Positions 8,892 to 17,378 of a stretch of DNA of 64,000 nt are shown here, in pieces. The position numbers and the translations under genes are program-made. Numbering within the stretch: position 1 is the stretch's first letter; each line of letters starts with the position of its first letter. Origin of the DNA: Rhodoferax sp. (GTDB lineage: Bacteria; Pseudomonadota; Gammaproteobacteria; Burkholderiales; Burkholderiaceae_C); contig JACKLK010000005.1 in the NCBI GenBank assembly GCA_024236015.1, positions 310,001 through 374,000 of the forward strand. The letters are read 5' to 3'. A model generated the notes under the pieces. The model was not told the DNA's origin. It saw only the letters and a list, made by a program, of their open reading frames with translations, and made no database searches.

Positions 8892-9917
8892 ATGGTCCTG
8901 ATCTGGCTGCAGTTCCTGGCCTGCGCGGTGCTGATCGGCCTGGCCGGTTACCAGCTGTCGCGTTACGGCGACATCATCGCGCGCCGCACCGGCCTGTCCG
9001 GCGGCTGGATCGGCATGGCGCTGCTCGCCACCGCCACCTCGTTGCCCGAGCTCGTCACCGGTGTCAGCAGCGTCACGGTCGCGGCGGCACCCAACCTGGC
9101 GCTGGGCAACGCGCTGGGCAGCTGCATGCTGAACCTGTTCTTCCTGGTCGTGGTGGACTTCCTGTCGCGCCGTGAACCGCTGTGGTACCGCGCCAGCCAG
9201 GGCCATGTGCTGGCGGCCGCGTTCGGTGTCGTGATGCTCGGCTTCACGATGGTGAGCCTGCTGGTCAGCCACATGGGCGCGGTTGGCGGCGATCCGCTGC
9301 CGGCCTTCCTGGCCAACCTGGGATTCAGCCTGGCCACGCCGGTGGTGTTCCTGCTCTACCTGGTGGCGATGCGCACCGTGTTCCACTACGAACGTGCCCA
9401 CAGGGTGGCGGCCACCGAGCCACTGGCGGCCGACCTGCCCACGTTGCGCCAGGCCGCAAGCCGTTTCACGATGGCAGCCGCCGTGGTGACCGCCGCCGGC
9501 ATATGGCTGCCATTCGCTGCGGTGCAACTGGCTGATTCGATGGGCTGGAGCCGCAGCTTCGTCGGCAGCATGTTCGTCGCGTTCGTGACCACGCTGCCCG
9601 AACTGGCGGTGACGCTGTCGGCACTGCGCATCGGCGCGCTCGACATGGCGATCGGCAACCTGCTGGGCAGCAACCTGTTCAACGTGGCCATCATCGCGGT
9701 CGACGACCTGTTCTACCGACACGGCTCGCTGCTGGCCGACGGCTCGCCGGTGCACGCGGTCACCGCCGGCTCGGCGATCGTCATGACCGGGCTGGCGATG
9801 ATCGGCCTGTTCTTCCGGCCCCGCTCGCGGGTATTGCGCGCCGTGGGCTGGGTCAGCCTGGGCCTGCTCGCGGTCTATCTGCTCAACACCTATGTGCTGT
9901 ACCTGCACGGGGAGTGA
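8892..9917 (+). CDS. Sodium/calcium-type cation antiporter (CaCA superfamily)
   Basis: This is a 341-residue inner-membrane antiporter with two internally repeated halves. Each half carries an alpha-repeat: ATATSLPELVTGVSSV followed by NLALGNALGSCMLNLFF in the first, and FVTTLPELAVTLSALR followed by AIGNLLGSNLFNVAIIA in the second. These Glu and Asn/Ser residues form the cation site in Na+/Ca2+ exchangers. About ten transmembrane helices are visible. The ATG at 8892 gives the first helix. The ion (Ca2+, or another divalent or K+) is not determined by sequence alone. Confidence 0.92.
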   Translation: MVLIWLQFLACAVLIGLAGYQLSRYGDIIARRTGLSGGWIGMALLATATSLPELVTGVSSVTVAAAPNLALGNALGSCMLNLFFLVVVDFLSRREPLWYRASQGHVLAAAFGVVMLGFTMVSLLVSHMGAVGGDPLPAFLANLGFSLATPVVFLLYLVAMRTVFHYERAHRVAATEPLAADLPTLRQAASRFTMAAAVVTAAGIWLPFAAVQLADSMGWSRSFVGSMFVAFVTTLPELAVTLSALRIGALDMAIGNLLGSNLFNVAIIAVDDLFYRHGSLLADGSPVHAVTAGSAIVMTGLAMIGLFFRPRSRVLRAVGWVSLGLLAVYLLNTYVLYLHGE

Positions 9918-9952
9918 GCGTCGCCATCGCCGTCAGGCGCGTGGGCCGACGA

Positions 9953-10333
9953 TCACGGGCACTGCAGCACACCACCCACATCCTGGCAGGCGCGCCCGTC
10001 GGGCCGCACCAGCGCGCCGCCGATGGCATTGGCACGCGTGCCGTCCGAATTCCAGCAGCCGGCGCTGTCGCAGCGGCCGGTGAACGTGGGCGCAGGCACC
10101 GGGCGGACGGTGATCGTCGGGGCGGCCAGGGTCGGCACGCGGATCTGCCCGGCTGCCGACGGGACCGCGATCGGTGCCTGGTAGGGGCGCGGCGAGCCCG
10201 CCCGCGACGGTGCACCGGCCACCGCGGCGGGCGGCGCGTCGGCCACCTGTGCCGGCTCCACGCCCGCAGCGACGGCATGCATCAGCGCCAAGGCGATGGC
10301 GAGCAGGGGTGTGCGCACGTGGTGTCGGTCCAT
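9953..10333 (-). CDS. Small secreted hypothetical protein with conserved Cys C-terminus
   Basis: This is a protein of about 126 residues. A signal peptide (residues 8-25) leads into a Pro/Ala-rich linker and a C-terminal region of about 38 residues with four cysteines (CDSAGCWNSDG, then ACQDVGGVLQC). The tail looks like a small disulfide-bonded domain also seen at the end of other short secreted proteobacterial proteins. The start at 10333 gives the signal peptide. The gene converges on the antiporter and is divergent from the TMEM165-type gene. No function can be assigned. Confidence 0.65.
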   Translation of the reverse strand: MDRHHVRTPLLAIALALMHAVAAGVEPAQVADAPPAAVAGAPSRAGSPRPYQAPIAVPSAAGQIRVPTLAAPTITVRPVPAPTFTGRCDSAGCWNSDGTRANAIGGALVRPDGRACQDVGGVLQCP

Positions 10334-10474
10334 GATGGAAGGATCGGATTCGCGCGAAGAAGTTGCAGCGGCGAAGCCGGCGAGGGGCGTTATCATCTCG
10401 CCTCCGTTTGCCTGCCCCTAGGCGCAGGTCCGCGCAGCCGCAGCGACCACAACGCTGCACAACCCGAACATCCC

Positions 10475-11053
10475 ATGCAAGCCCTGATCGTCTCCACCGG
10501 CGTGGTCGCGCTCGCCGAAATCGGCGACAAGACCCAGTTGCTGGCCTTCATCCTGGCGGCGCGGTTCAAGAAACCGCTGCCCATCATTGCCGGCATCCTG
10601 TGTGCGACGGTCATCAACCACGGCATGGCCGGTGCGCTGGGCGCCTGGATCACCACTGCCGTCGACCCGCGATGGCTGCGCTGGATCCTGGGCCTGTCGT
10701 TCATCGCGATGGCGGCCTGGACCCTGGTTCCGGACCGGATCGAGGACGAGGAAACCCGCATCGCCAGCCGCCTGGGCGTGTTCGGCGCGACCTTCATCAC
10801 CTTTTTCCTGGCCGAGATGGGCGACAAGACCCAGGTGGCCACCATCGCGATGGCGGCGCATTACGCGCAGCCCATCCTGGTGATCGTGGGCACGACGCTG
10901 GGCATGTTGATCGCCGACGTGCCGGCCGTATTCGTCGGCGACCGGCTGGCCGGCCGGATCCCGATGAAACTGGTCCATGGCATTGCCGCGGCCGTGTTTG
11001 CCGCGCTGGGCGTCGCGACGCTGCTGGGCGCCGGCGCCAGCCTGGGCTTCTGA
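10475..11053 (+). CDS. TMEM165/GDT1-family (UPF0016) cation exporter
   Basis: This is a 192-residue membrane protein with two repeated E-x-G-D-K-T motifs, AEIGDKTQLLAF near residue 13 and AEMGDKTQVATI near 115. They define the UPF0016 family, members of which export Mn2+ (MneA in Vibrio) or exchange Ca2+/Mn2+ for protons. Six helices are visible. The start at 10475 leaves a short, strongly conserved N-terminus. The 140-base leader was checked for the Mn-sensing yybP-ykoY riboswitch and its conserved core was not seen. Confidence 0.92.
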   Translation: MQALIVSTGVVALAEIGDKTQLLAFILAARFKKPLPIIAGILCATVINHGMAGALGAWITTAVDPRWLRWILGLSFIAMAAWTLVPDRIEDEETRIASRLGVFGATFITFFLAEMGDKTQVATIAMAAHYAQPILVIVGTTLGMLIADVPAVFVGDRLAGRIPMKLVHGIAAAVFAALGVATLLGAGASLGF

Positions 11054-11168
11054 TCGAACCTGCCGGAGCGCGTCGTGGCGGCCGCGCGCGATGGGTCGTG
11101 CGGCTTGGCAAGCCCCCCGCTTCGCGCTAAGCTGGTCCGGGCCGGCACCTGGTGTCCGGCCCGCCATC

Positions 11169-11936
11169 ATGCCCATACTGATTCTTGCCGTCCTGCTGCT
11201 GGCCGCTGCCACCGGGCAGGCGCGCGTGATCAACATCGTCGAGCCCAGCCTGGGCCTGGCGTTCACCGAAACCGAGGTGATTGCCCATGCCGAGCCCGCC
11301 AAGCGTGCGCTGCTCGCGCAATTGCGGCGGTCCGGGCGGCTCGGTTGCGAGACGCATTGCGCCCGGGTGGCCGGCGTGTGGCGCGCCCTGCATCCGGTGA
11401 TCGCGGCCCAGCGCACCGGCCGGCAGGTGGATGTGCAGCTGGTGGTGGTGCGCGACCCGCAGATCAACGCCTTGTCGTTTCCCGACGGTACCATCGTGGT
11501 GTCGGAGTCCTTCATCGACCGCCTGGTGCTCGGTCCGGCCGAACTGGCGTTCGTGCTCGCGCACGAGGCCTCGCATGTGCTGCTGCAACACGAACGCCAG
11601 GGCCTGACCTCGATGCTGGCCCTGATTCCGTCGCGCGCGCAACGCACGCCGCGCGACGTCTACACCGAGATCGAGTTCAACTATTTCGCGATGTCCGACG
11701 CGATGCAGCTGGTGTTCCACCAGGTCGAACGCGAGGCGGACGAGCTCGGCCTGCAGCTGGCGGCGCTGGCCGGGTATCCGCCGCACGCGCAATTGCGCTT
11801 CCTCGAGCAGGCCTCGGCGCGCGACCTGCCGCAGCAGTCGATGCTCTCGAGCCATCCCGACATGGGCAGCCGGCTCGAGAGCCTGCGCCGCACCCTGCCG
11901 CTGGCGCAGCGGCTGTGGGAGGTGGGCCTGCAGTGA
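11169..11936 (+). CDS. M48-family zinc metallopeptidase
   Basis: This is a peptidase of about 255 residues. A hydrophobic N-terminus (residues 2-18, cleavage near GQA-R) indicates export. The Zn-binding motif is intact: HEASH near residue 136, with the third ligand Glu in EREADELG about 50 residues downstream, as in BepA/YfgC and other M48 proteins. The conserved SFPDGTIVVS segment supports the family. There are no TPR repeats, so it is shorter than BepA. A role in envelope quality control is inferred from the family. The following DUF3297 gene is 53 bases away. Confidence 0.88.
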   Translation: MPILILAVLLLAAATGQARVINIVEPSLGLAFTETEVIAHAEPAKRALLAQLRRSGRLGCETHCARVAGVWRALHPVIAAQRTGRQVDVQLVVVRDPQINALSFPDGTIVVSESFIDRLVLGPAELAFVLAHEASHVLLQHERQGLTSMLALIPSRAQRTPRDVYTEIEFNYFAMSDAMQLVFHQVEREADELGLQLAALAGYPPHAQLRFLEQASARDLPQQSMLSSHPDMGSRLESLRRTLPLAQRLWEVGLQ

Positions 11937-11989
11937 CCCGGTACGTCGCGCGGCAGGGGTCGCGCCGGTGTTGAGGGAAAATCGGCTGC

Positions 11990-12244
11990 ATGACCGAACC
12001 CGAAAACACCACCCGCCCGGACCTGCCCGATCACCTGTCGATCGACCCGCGCAGCCCGCACCATGTCGCCGCCGTGTTCGAACACGATGTCGGCATCCGC
12101 CTCAACGGCAAGGAGCGCTTCGATGTCAGCGAGTACTGCGTCAGCGAAGGCTGGATCAAGGTGCCCGCCGGCAAGACGCTGGACCGCAAGGGCAACCCGC
12201 TGCTGATCAAGATCAAGGGGACGGTGGAGGCCTTCTACAAGTAG
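11990..12244 (+). CDS. DUF3297-family small protein
   Basis: This is an 84-residue soluble protein matching the DUF3297 family over its full length (LPDHLSIDPRSPHH, GIRLNGKERFDVSEYC and a GWIKVPAGKTLDRKGNP segment). These are short proteins of unknown function, common in proteobacteria. The gene converges on the MFS gene, with only 4 bases between the two stops and no room for a terminator of its own. Confidence 0.85.
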   Translation: MTEPENTTRPDLPDHLSIDPRSPHHVAAVFEHDVGIRLNGKERFDVSEYCVSEGWIKVPAGKTLDRKGNPLLIKIKGTVEAFYK

Positions 12245-12248
12245 GGGT

Positions 12249-13868
12249 TCACCCCGGCGGATGCAAGGCGAGGAAGTGCCGCACCAGCGGGCGGTCGGGG
12301 CCGCTGTGCCATTGCAGCAGTTCCTGCTGCAGGTCGGCGTCGTGGTGCGACACCCGGCGGTGCTGGCGCAGGTGTTCGGCCCATGATTCGACAAAGAACC
12401 ATTCGATGATCTGTTGCGGGTCATCGGTGTGTTCGCATACGCCCCAGGCATAGGCGCCATCGCGCCGGCGCGCCAGCGCCACCGGGTGCAACGCCTTCAG
12501 GAAGGCCGGGCGGTCGGCAGGGCGGATGCGGTAGCTGACCTGCACCAGCACCGGCCCGCGGTCGTGCGAGCCGGGTGCCACCGCCGCCGGTTCGGGCCAA
12601 TGGTGGGCCGCGTCGAGGTTGGCCTCGCCCGTGGGCAGCGGCAGGCGGCGCATCCACAGCGCCACGGCCAGCATGCCGGCGGCGCTCGCCGCCAGTGTCA
12701 TCGGCAGGCCGATGCCGCGTGCCACCAGGCCCCAGCCCAGGCTGCCCGCGGCCATCGCGCCGTTGAACACGGTCAGGTAGACCGCCAGTGCGCGACCGCG
12801 CACCCAGTTCGGCAGGATGGCCTGCACGACGCTGCTCAAGGTCGTGAGCGCGACGATCCATCCGCCGCCCAACACCAGCGCGAGCAGCAGCGCCGCGGCC
12901 TGCGGCGGTTGCGCCACCATCGCCAGCATCACGGCGGCGGTGACGGCGGCCGACAGGCCCATCAGGCCATCGGCGCTCAGGCGCTGGCGCAGCCGCGGCA
13001 GCGCCAGCGCGCCGCCGATCGCGCCGACACCCACCGCTCCCAGCATCAGGCCATAGAAACCGGCCGAGCCGCCGAGCAACTGGCGCACCACCAGCGGCAT
13101 CAAGGCCCACATGGCGCTGGCGAACAGAAAGTAGCCGACCGCGCGCACCAGTACCACATGCAGCTCGCGGCTGGCCCGGGCATACCGCAGGCCGGCACGA
13201 AAGGCGCCGAGAAAATGCTCGGACAGGTCGTTCTGCGCGGCCGCCGGGCGGCGCCACCACCAAAGCGCCGCGATCACGCAGGCGTAGCTGATCAGGTCCA
13301 CGCCATAGGTGAATGCCGCGCCGAACGCGGCCAGCAGCAGGCCGCCCAGCGCCGGTCCGATGGCACGTGCGATGTTGACGCCCAGCGAGTTCAAACCGAC
13401 GGCGGCCTTGAGTTGCCGGCGCGGCACCAGTTCGGGCACGATGGATTGCCAGGTCGGCCCCATCAATGCGGCACCGACACCGCCGGCGAAGGTCAGTGCG
13501 ACCAGGCTGGCCACCGACAGGGTACCGGTATGCGCGAGCGCCAGCAGCATCGCACTGACGCAGGCCAGCGCGCATTGCACGGCGATCAGGAAGCGGCGCC
13601 GGTCCAGGATGTCCGACAACACGCCGGCCGGAATGGCGAACAGGAAGACGGGCAGGGTCGCTGCCGCCTGCACGGCGGCCACCGCCGCCGGATTGGTCGT
13701 CAGTTCGGTGACGATCCAGGCGCTGGCGATGTCGCGCATGAAGCTGCCGACGTTGCCCAGCACCGTGGCGATCCACAGCACTGCGAACACCTTCTCGCGC
13801 AGCGGGGCGAAGGCGCCTTCACTGGCTGCGGGCGGATGTTTCTCAGTCGCCATCGGGGTGGTGGACAT
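12249..13868 (-). CDS. MFS exporter (MFS_3/EntS type) with C-terminal monooxygenase-like domain
   Basis: This is a 539-residue major-facilitator protein. About twelve transmembrane helices span residues 25-415, with the DHA3/MFS_3 features of siderophore or drug exporters: an N-terminal PLREKVFAVLW segment, IPAGVLSDILDRRRFL and LVPRRQLKAAVGLNSLGVN. Residues from about 430 form a soluble tail beginning PVLVQVSYRIRPADRPAFL and containing WFFVESWAEHLRQHRRVS. It resembles antibiotic-biosynthesis-monooxygenase/NIPSNAP-like ferredoxin folds and is a known extension of this subfamily. The exported substrate is unknown. No binding-protein or biosynthetic genes lie beside it. Confidence 0.85.
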   Translation of the reverse strand: MSTTPMATEKHPPAASEGAFAPLREKVFAVLWIATVLGNVGSFMRDIASAWIVTELTTNPAAVAAVQAAATLPVFLFAIPAGVLSDILDRRRFLIAVQCALACVSAMLLALAHTGTLSVASLVALTFAGGVGAALMGPTWQSIVPELVPRRQLKAAVGLNSLGVNIARAIGPALGGLLLAAFGAAFTYGVDLISYACVIAALWWWRRPAAAQNDLSEHFLGAFRAGLRYARASRELHVVLVRAVGYFLFASAMWALMPLVVRQLLGGSAGFYGLMLGAVGVGAIGGALALPRLRQRLSADGLMGLSAAVTAAVMLAMVAQPPQAAALLLALVLGGGWIVALTTLSSVVQAILPNWVRGRALAVYLTVFNGAMAAGSLGWGLVARGIGLPMTLAASAAGMLAVALWMRRLPLPTGEANLDAAHHWPEPAAVAPGSHDRGPVLVQVSYRIRPADRPAFLKALHPVALARRRDGAYAWGVCEHTDDPQQIIEWFFVESWAEHLRQHRRVSHHDADLQQELLQWHSGPDRPLVRHFLALHPPG

Positions 13869-13916
13869 ACCGGCCGTGCCAGGTCGGCAGCCGCAGTGCG
13901 CGGGATGGCACCGTCA

Positions 13917-15806
13917 TCACGCGGCCCAGCATGCGCAGCCCAGCGCGCCCCAGAAACCTTTCAGGTCGTCGATCGGCAGGTTCCGGGTCCATGCGTTGGC
14001 ATGGGCATGGCCGTGGATGTTGCAGCCGTTGGCGCAGCCACAGGCCGCCGCATGCTGGCGCAAGGTGGCCTGCAACGGGGCGCCTTCGGTGTCGGCCCAG
14101 CGACCGTAACCGCCGAAGCTGCGCACCGGCGACCAGTCGGGCATCGGCGGTGGCGGCGGCTTGTCGTCATGCACCTTGAACTCGGCCGCGCCATAGACCA
14201 CCGTGCCGCCGACCACCGTCAGCAGCGCCGTCGTGTCGGCGATCTCGGATTCGGCGCAGGCGAAGAAGTCGCGGTCGGGGACCACCAGGTCGGCCAGCTG
14301 GCCGATCGCGATGCGGCCCTTCTTGCCTTCCTCGTTCGAGAACCAGGTGACGTTCTCGGTCCACATGCGCAGGGCGGTCTCGCGGTCCAGGCAGTTGCGC
14401 TGCGGATACAGCTGCATGCCGCCGACGGTCTTGCCGGTGATCAGCCAGGACAGCGACACCCAGGGGTTGTACGAGGCGACCCGTGTCGCATCGGTGCCGG
14501 CCGAGACATGCACGCCCTTGTCCAGCATGCGCTTGACCGGTGGCGTGGCCTGGGCCGCGCCCGGCCCGTACCGCTCGACGAAATATTCGCCCTGGTAGGC
14601 CATGCGGTGCTGCACGGCAATGCCGCCGCCGAGCGCCGCGATGCGGTCGATCGACCGTTCGGAGATGGTCTCGGCATGGTCGAAGAACCAGTGCAGGCCG
14701 TCCAGCGGCGTATCCTGGTTCACCCGCTCGAACACGTCGAGTGCGCGGCTGATGGTCTCGTCGTAGGTGGCGTGCAGCCGCCAGGGCCAGCGGTTCTGCA
14801 CCAGGATGCGCACCACCTCCTCCAGCTCCGGCTCCATGGCGTCGGTCATGTCGGGCCGGGGCTCGCGGAAATCCTCGAAGTCCGCCGCCGAGAACACCAG
14901 CATCTCGCCGGCGCCGTTGTGGCGGAAGTAGTCGTCGCCTTGCTTGTAGGCCGAGCTGGCCGTCCATGTCAGGAAGTCGTCCTTCTCCTGCTTGGGCTTT
15001 TGCGTGAACAGGTTGTAGGCCAGGCGGATGGTCAGCTGCCCGGCGTCCGCGAGCTGCTGCACCACGGCATAGTCGTCCGGGTAGTTCTGGAAGCCGCCAC
15101 CGGCGTCGATGGCGCCGGTCACGCCCAGGCGGTTGAGCTCGCGCATGAAGTGGCGCGTCGAGTTCAGCTGGTAGTCGATCGGCAGTTTCGGCCCCTTGGC
15201 CAGGGTGGCATACAGGATCGAGGCGTTGGGCTTGGCCAGCAGCAGGCCGGTCGGGTTGCCCTGCCGGTCGCGCACGATCTCGCCGCCGGGCGGGGCCGGC
15301 GTGTCGCGGTCGTAGCCGACCGCGCGCAGCGCCGCGGCATTGAGCAGGGCGCGGTCGTACAGGTGCAGGATGAACACCGGGGTGTCGGGCGCGGCGACAT
15401 TGAGCTCTTCGATGGCCGGCAACCGCTTCTCGGCGAACTGATGCTCGGTGAAGCCGCCCACCACGCGCACCCATTGCGGCGCCGGCGTGACCGCGACCTG
15501 GCGTCTGAGCATGGCCATGGCATCGGCCAGGCTGCGCACGCCGTCCCAGCGCAGCTCCATGTTGAAGTTCAGGCCGCCGCGGATGATGTGCAGATGGTTG
15601 TCGATCAGGCCCGGCAACACGCGCCGGCCCCGCAGGTCGATGACGCGGGTGCGCGGGCCGGCCAGGGCCATGATGTCGTGGTCGTTGCCGACATGCGTGA
15701 AGCGCCCGCCCGAGATGGCGACGGCGCTGGCGCTGGGCCGGGCCGGGTCGAGCGTGGTGAAGCGCCCGCGGTGCAGGATCATGTCGGGGTGCGGCGTATC
15801 AGCCAT
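13917..15806 (-). CDS. YtcJ-like amidohydrolase with Cys/His-rich C-terminal tail
   Basis: This is a metal-dependent amidohydrolase of about 629 residues from the amidohydrolase-3/YtcJ group. Features are an N-terminal beta-sandwich (MILHRGRFTTLD), the metal motif DNHLHI near residue 72, central histidines including WFFDHAE, and a C-terminal STAGTDATR-like segment (VSAGTDATRVASYN). The last 50 residues are unusual: CGCANGC then HGHAHAN, ending CACWAA, which could bind an extra metal. The ATG at 15806 follows a GGAGG site and overlaps the XapX stop by 8 bases, so the gene belongs to the hydrolase-XapX-amidohydrolase operon. The substrate is unknown. Confidence 0.87.
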   Translation of the reverse strand: MADTPHPDMILHRGRFTTLDPARPSASAVAISGGRFTHVGNDHDIMALAGPRTRVIDLRGRRVLPGLIDNHLHIIRGGLNFNMELRWDGVRSLADAMAMLRRQVAVTPAPQWVRVVGGFTEHQFAEKRLPAIEELNVAAPDTPVFILHLYDRALLNAAALRAVGYDRDTPAPPGGEIVRDRQGNPTGLLLAKPNASILYATLAKGPKLPIDYQLNSTRHFMRELNRLGVTGAIDAGGGFQNYPDDYAVVQQLADAGQLTIRLAYNLFTQKPKQEKDDFLTWTASSAYKQGDDYFRHNGAGEMLVFSAADFEDFREPRPDMTDAMEPELEEVVRILVQNRWPWRLHATYDETISRALDVFERVNQDTPLDGLHWFFDHAETISERSIDRIAALGGGIAVQHRMAYQGEYFVERYGPGAAQATPPVKRMLDKGVHVSAGTDATRVASYNPWVSLSWLITGKTVGGMQLYPQRNCLDRETALRMWTENVTWFSNEEGKKGRIAIGQLADLVVPDRDFFACAESEIADTTALLTVVGGTVVYGAAEFKVHDDKPPPPPMPDWSPVRSFGGYGRWADTEGAPLQATLRQHAAACGCANGCNIHGHAHANAWTRNLPIDDLKGFWGALGCACWAA

Positions 15807-16110
15807 GGCGTGGGTCCTCCGTGGTGGCGGCGGCGTGGGTGGATGCGCCCGGTTGCGCCAGGCCGGCATCCGGGGCGCAACGCGGCAGCTCGCCGAACAT
15901 GTGGGGCCGGACCTGGTGCTGCAGCCAGGTCGAGGCCCGTGACTCGGCCTTGAACAGGTGCTGCACCAGCGGCGGGAGTTGTTCGCCCGCCAGGATGCCG
16001 AGCAAGCCCACCAGCGCGATCACCGGCGGTGCGGGCGAACGCACGCCGAACAGGCTGTAGACGACGCCGACCAGCAGTCCGACCGCCAGCGAGAGCAGGT
16101 AGGGCTTCAT
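15799..16110 (-). CDS. XapX-domain small membrane protein
   Basis: This is a 103-residue protein. Its first 55 residues form two transmembrane helices with the XapX signature LLVGVVYSLFGVRSPAPP and LVGLLGILAGEQ. A hydrophilic tail ending HAAATTEDPRHG follows. The function of XapX proteins is unknown; they often sit beside hydrolase genes as here. The start at 16110 is the first residue of the conserved helix, 14 bases downstream of the hydrolase stop. Its 3' end overlaps the amidohydrolase start. Confidence 0.82.
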   Translation of the reverse strand: MKPYLLSLAVGLLVGVVYSLFGVRSPAPPVIALVGLLGILAGEQLPPLVQHLFKAESRASTWLQHQVRPHMFGELPRCAPDAGLAQPGASTHAAATTEDPRHG

Positions 16111-16124
16111 CGCGCGGTTCCGGC

Positions 16125-16778
16125 TCAGCCTTCGTGCGCGCCGAACATGGTCTTGGCGTAGGTGATGCCCAGGCCATACGCGCCCGCGAGCCGGCGGGCG
16201 ATGCCGGTGGTCATCTCGTAGGTCTCGGCGCGTGCCCAGTCGCGCTGCATCTCGAGCAGGTATTGCAGCGCGGTCATCGGTTGCGCGCCGGCCTGCACCA
16301 TGCGGTCCATGGCGCGGTCGTGCGCTTCCTGCGACACGTCGCCGCAGGCGTCGGCAATCACGTAGACCTGGAAGCCCTGGTCCAGCGCCGACAGGGCCGG
16401 GCCGACGATGCACACGCTGGTCCACAGGCCGGCCAGCACGATGCGGTCCTTGCCGATCTCGTTGACGCGCGCGATGACGGCGGCGTCCTCCCAGCAGTTC
16501 ATCGAGGTGCGGTCGAGCAGTCTCGCGCCGGGGAACGGCGCGGTCACTTCGTCGAACATCGGACCCGAGAAGCTCTTTTCGGCCACCGTGGTCAGGATGG
16601 TCGACGCGTCGAAGCCGGCGGCGGCGCTGGCCACCAGGCCCGCGTTGTTGCGCAGGCTGGCGCCATCGATGGAGTGCGTCGCAAAAGCCATCTGCGACTG
16701 GAAGTCGATCATGACCAGGGTGTGGTCGCGGGGGGTGAGCAGCTTGGCGCCGGGTGTTGGTTTGGCGAGGATGGGCAT
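16125..16778 (-). CDS. Isochorismatase-family hydrolase (YcaC-like)
   Basis: This is a cytoplasmic cysteine hydrolase of about 217 residues. It has the catalytic Asp in VMIDFQSQMAF, the Lys in VAEKSFSGP and the nucleophile Cys in LAGLWTSVCIVG, in the YcaC subgroup whose natural substrates are poorly known. The ATG at 16778 follows a GGAG site; upstream in-frame codons give no conserved sequence. It is the first gene of a three-gene operon with XapX and an amidohydrolase, which suggests stepwise hydrolysis of a small amide or ester, but the compound cannot be named. Confidence 0.88.
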   Translation of the reverse strand: MPILAKPTPGAKLLTPRDHTLVMIDFQSQMAFATHSIDGASLRNNAGLVASAAAGFDASTILTTVAEKSFSGPMFDEVTAPFPGARLLDRTSMNCWEDAAVIARVNEIGKDRIVLAGLWTSVCIVGPALSALDQGFQVYVIADACGDVSQEAHDRAMDRMVQAGAQPMTALQYLLEMQRDWARAETYEMTTGIARRLAGAYGLGITYAKTMFGAHEG

Positions 16779-16962
16779 GGCGATACTCCGTTCATGGGCC
16801 TGTAGGTTGCCGGCGCGTGCGCACCGGGCGGAACAAAGAGGCGTGACAGCGTTTGAATCCGCTTGTGCATTCTGGGCGGCGAGGCCTTCGGACACATGCC
16901 GCAGTGGGGAGAGTGCAGGGTGTATCCAAAGAGGTAGTGCCGCACCGAAATTGCCGCAGCGT

Positions 16963-17370
16963 GCGCGCAGCGGTGCAGGCGCCGCACTCGTGCGCTAGGG
17001 GCCCGCCGGCATCGGCAAGACGGCCTTGCTCGATCAGGCGCTGCTCGGTGCGTACGGCATGCGGGTGTTGCGCTCGACCGCGGTGGAGTTCGCGTCCGGG
17101 TTTCCGTTTGCCGGTCTGCATCAGTTGTGCGGGCCGCTGCTGGCGCAATCCGCTGCGCTGCCGCCGCCCCAGCGCGACGCCCTGCAGATCGCCTTTGGCA
17201 GCCAGGACGGGCCGGCACCACATCCGCTGTTGATCGGTCTGGCGACGTTGATGCTGCTGTCCGGCGCCGCGGGCGAGCTGCCGACGGCAGGTGTGGGGGA
17301 CGACGGGTATTGGCTCGATCACGCTTCCGCCCAGGTGCTGAGCGCCTGGCCGCTCGGCATTGCGGCCTGA
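16963..17370 (+). pseudogene. Remnant of a LuxR-type AAA ATPase regulator
   Basis: Read in the frame of 16996, this stretch gives AALVR, then a TAG stop, then the Walker A motif GPAGIGKTALLDQ. Next come MRVLRSTAVEF, FPFAGLHQLCGPLL, LPPPQRDALQIAFG and a degenerate Walker B region (VGDDGYWLDHASAQVL). This is the usual N-terminal order of large MalT-like LuxR regulators (about 900 residues). Only about 125 residues remain. The ATPase core breaks off and the HTH domain is missing, and the stop codon falls just before the P-loop. The remnant lies between the hydrolase operon and the catalase gene and is clearly decayed. Confidence 0.78.
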
Positions 17371-17378
17371 TGCCGGGC

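Noticed and set aside
10334..10474. Mn-sensing yybP-ykoY riboswitch before the TMEM165/GDT1 gene
   Set aside because: Such riboswitches often precede this family, but the conserved GGGGAGUAG-type core and partner loop were not found; only a weak CCTGC/GCAGG stem is visible.
17026..17370. A functional 114-residue gene here
   Set aside because: It is the in-frame remainder of a LuxR-type ATPase after a stop codon, lacks an HTH domain and ends mid-domain, so it is treated as a pseudogene.
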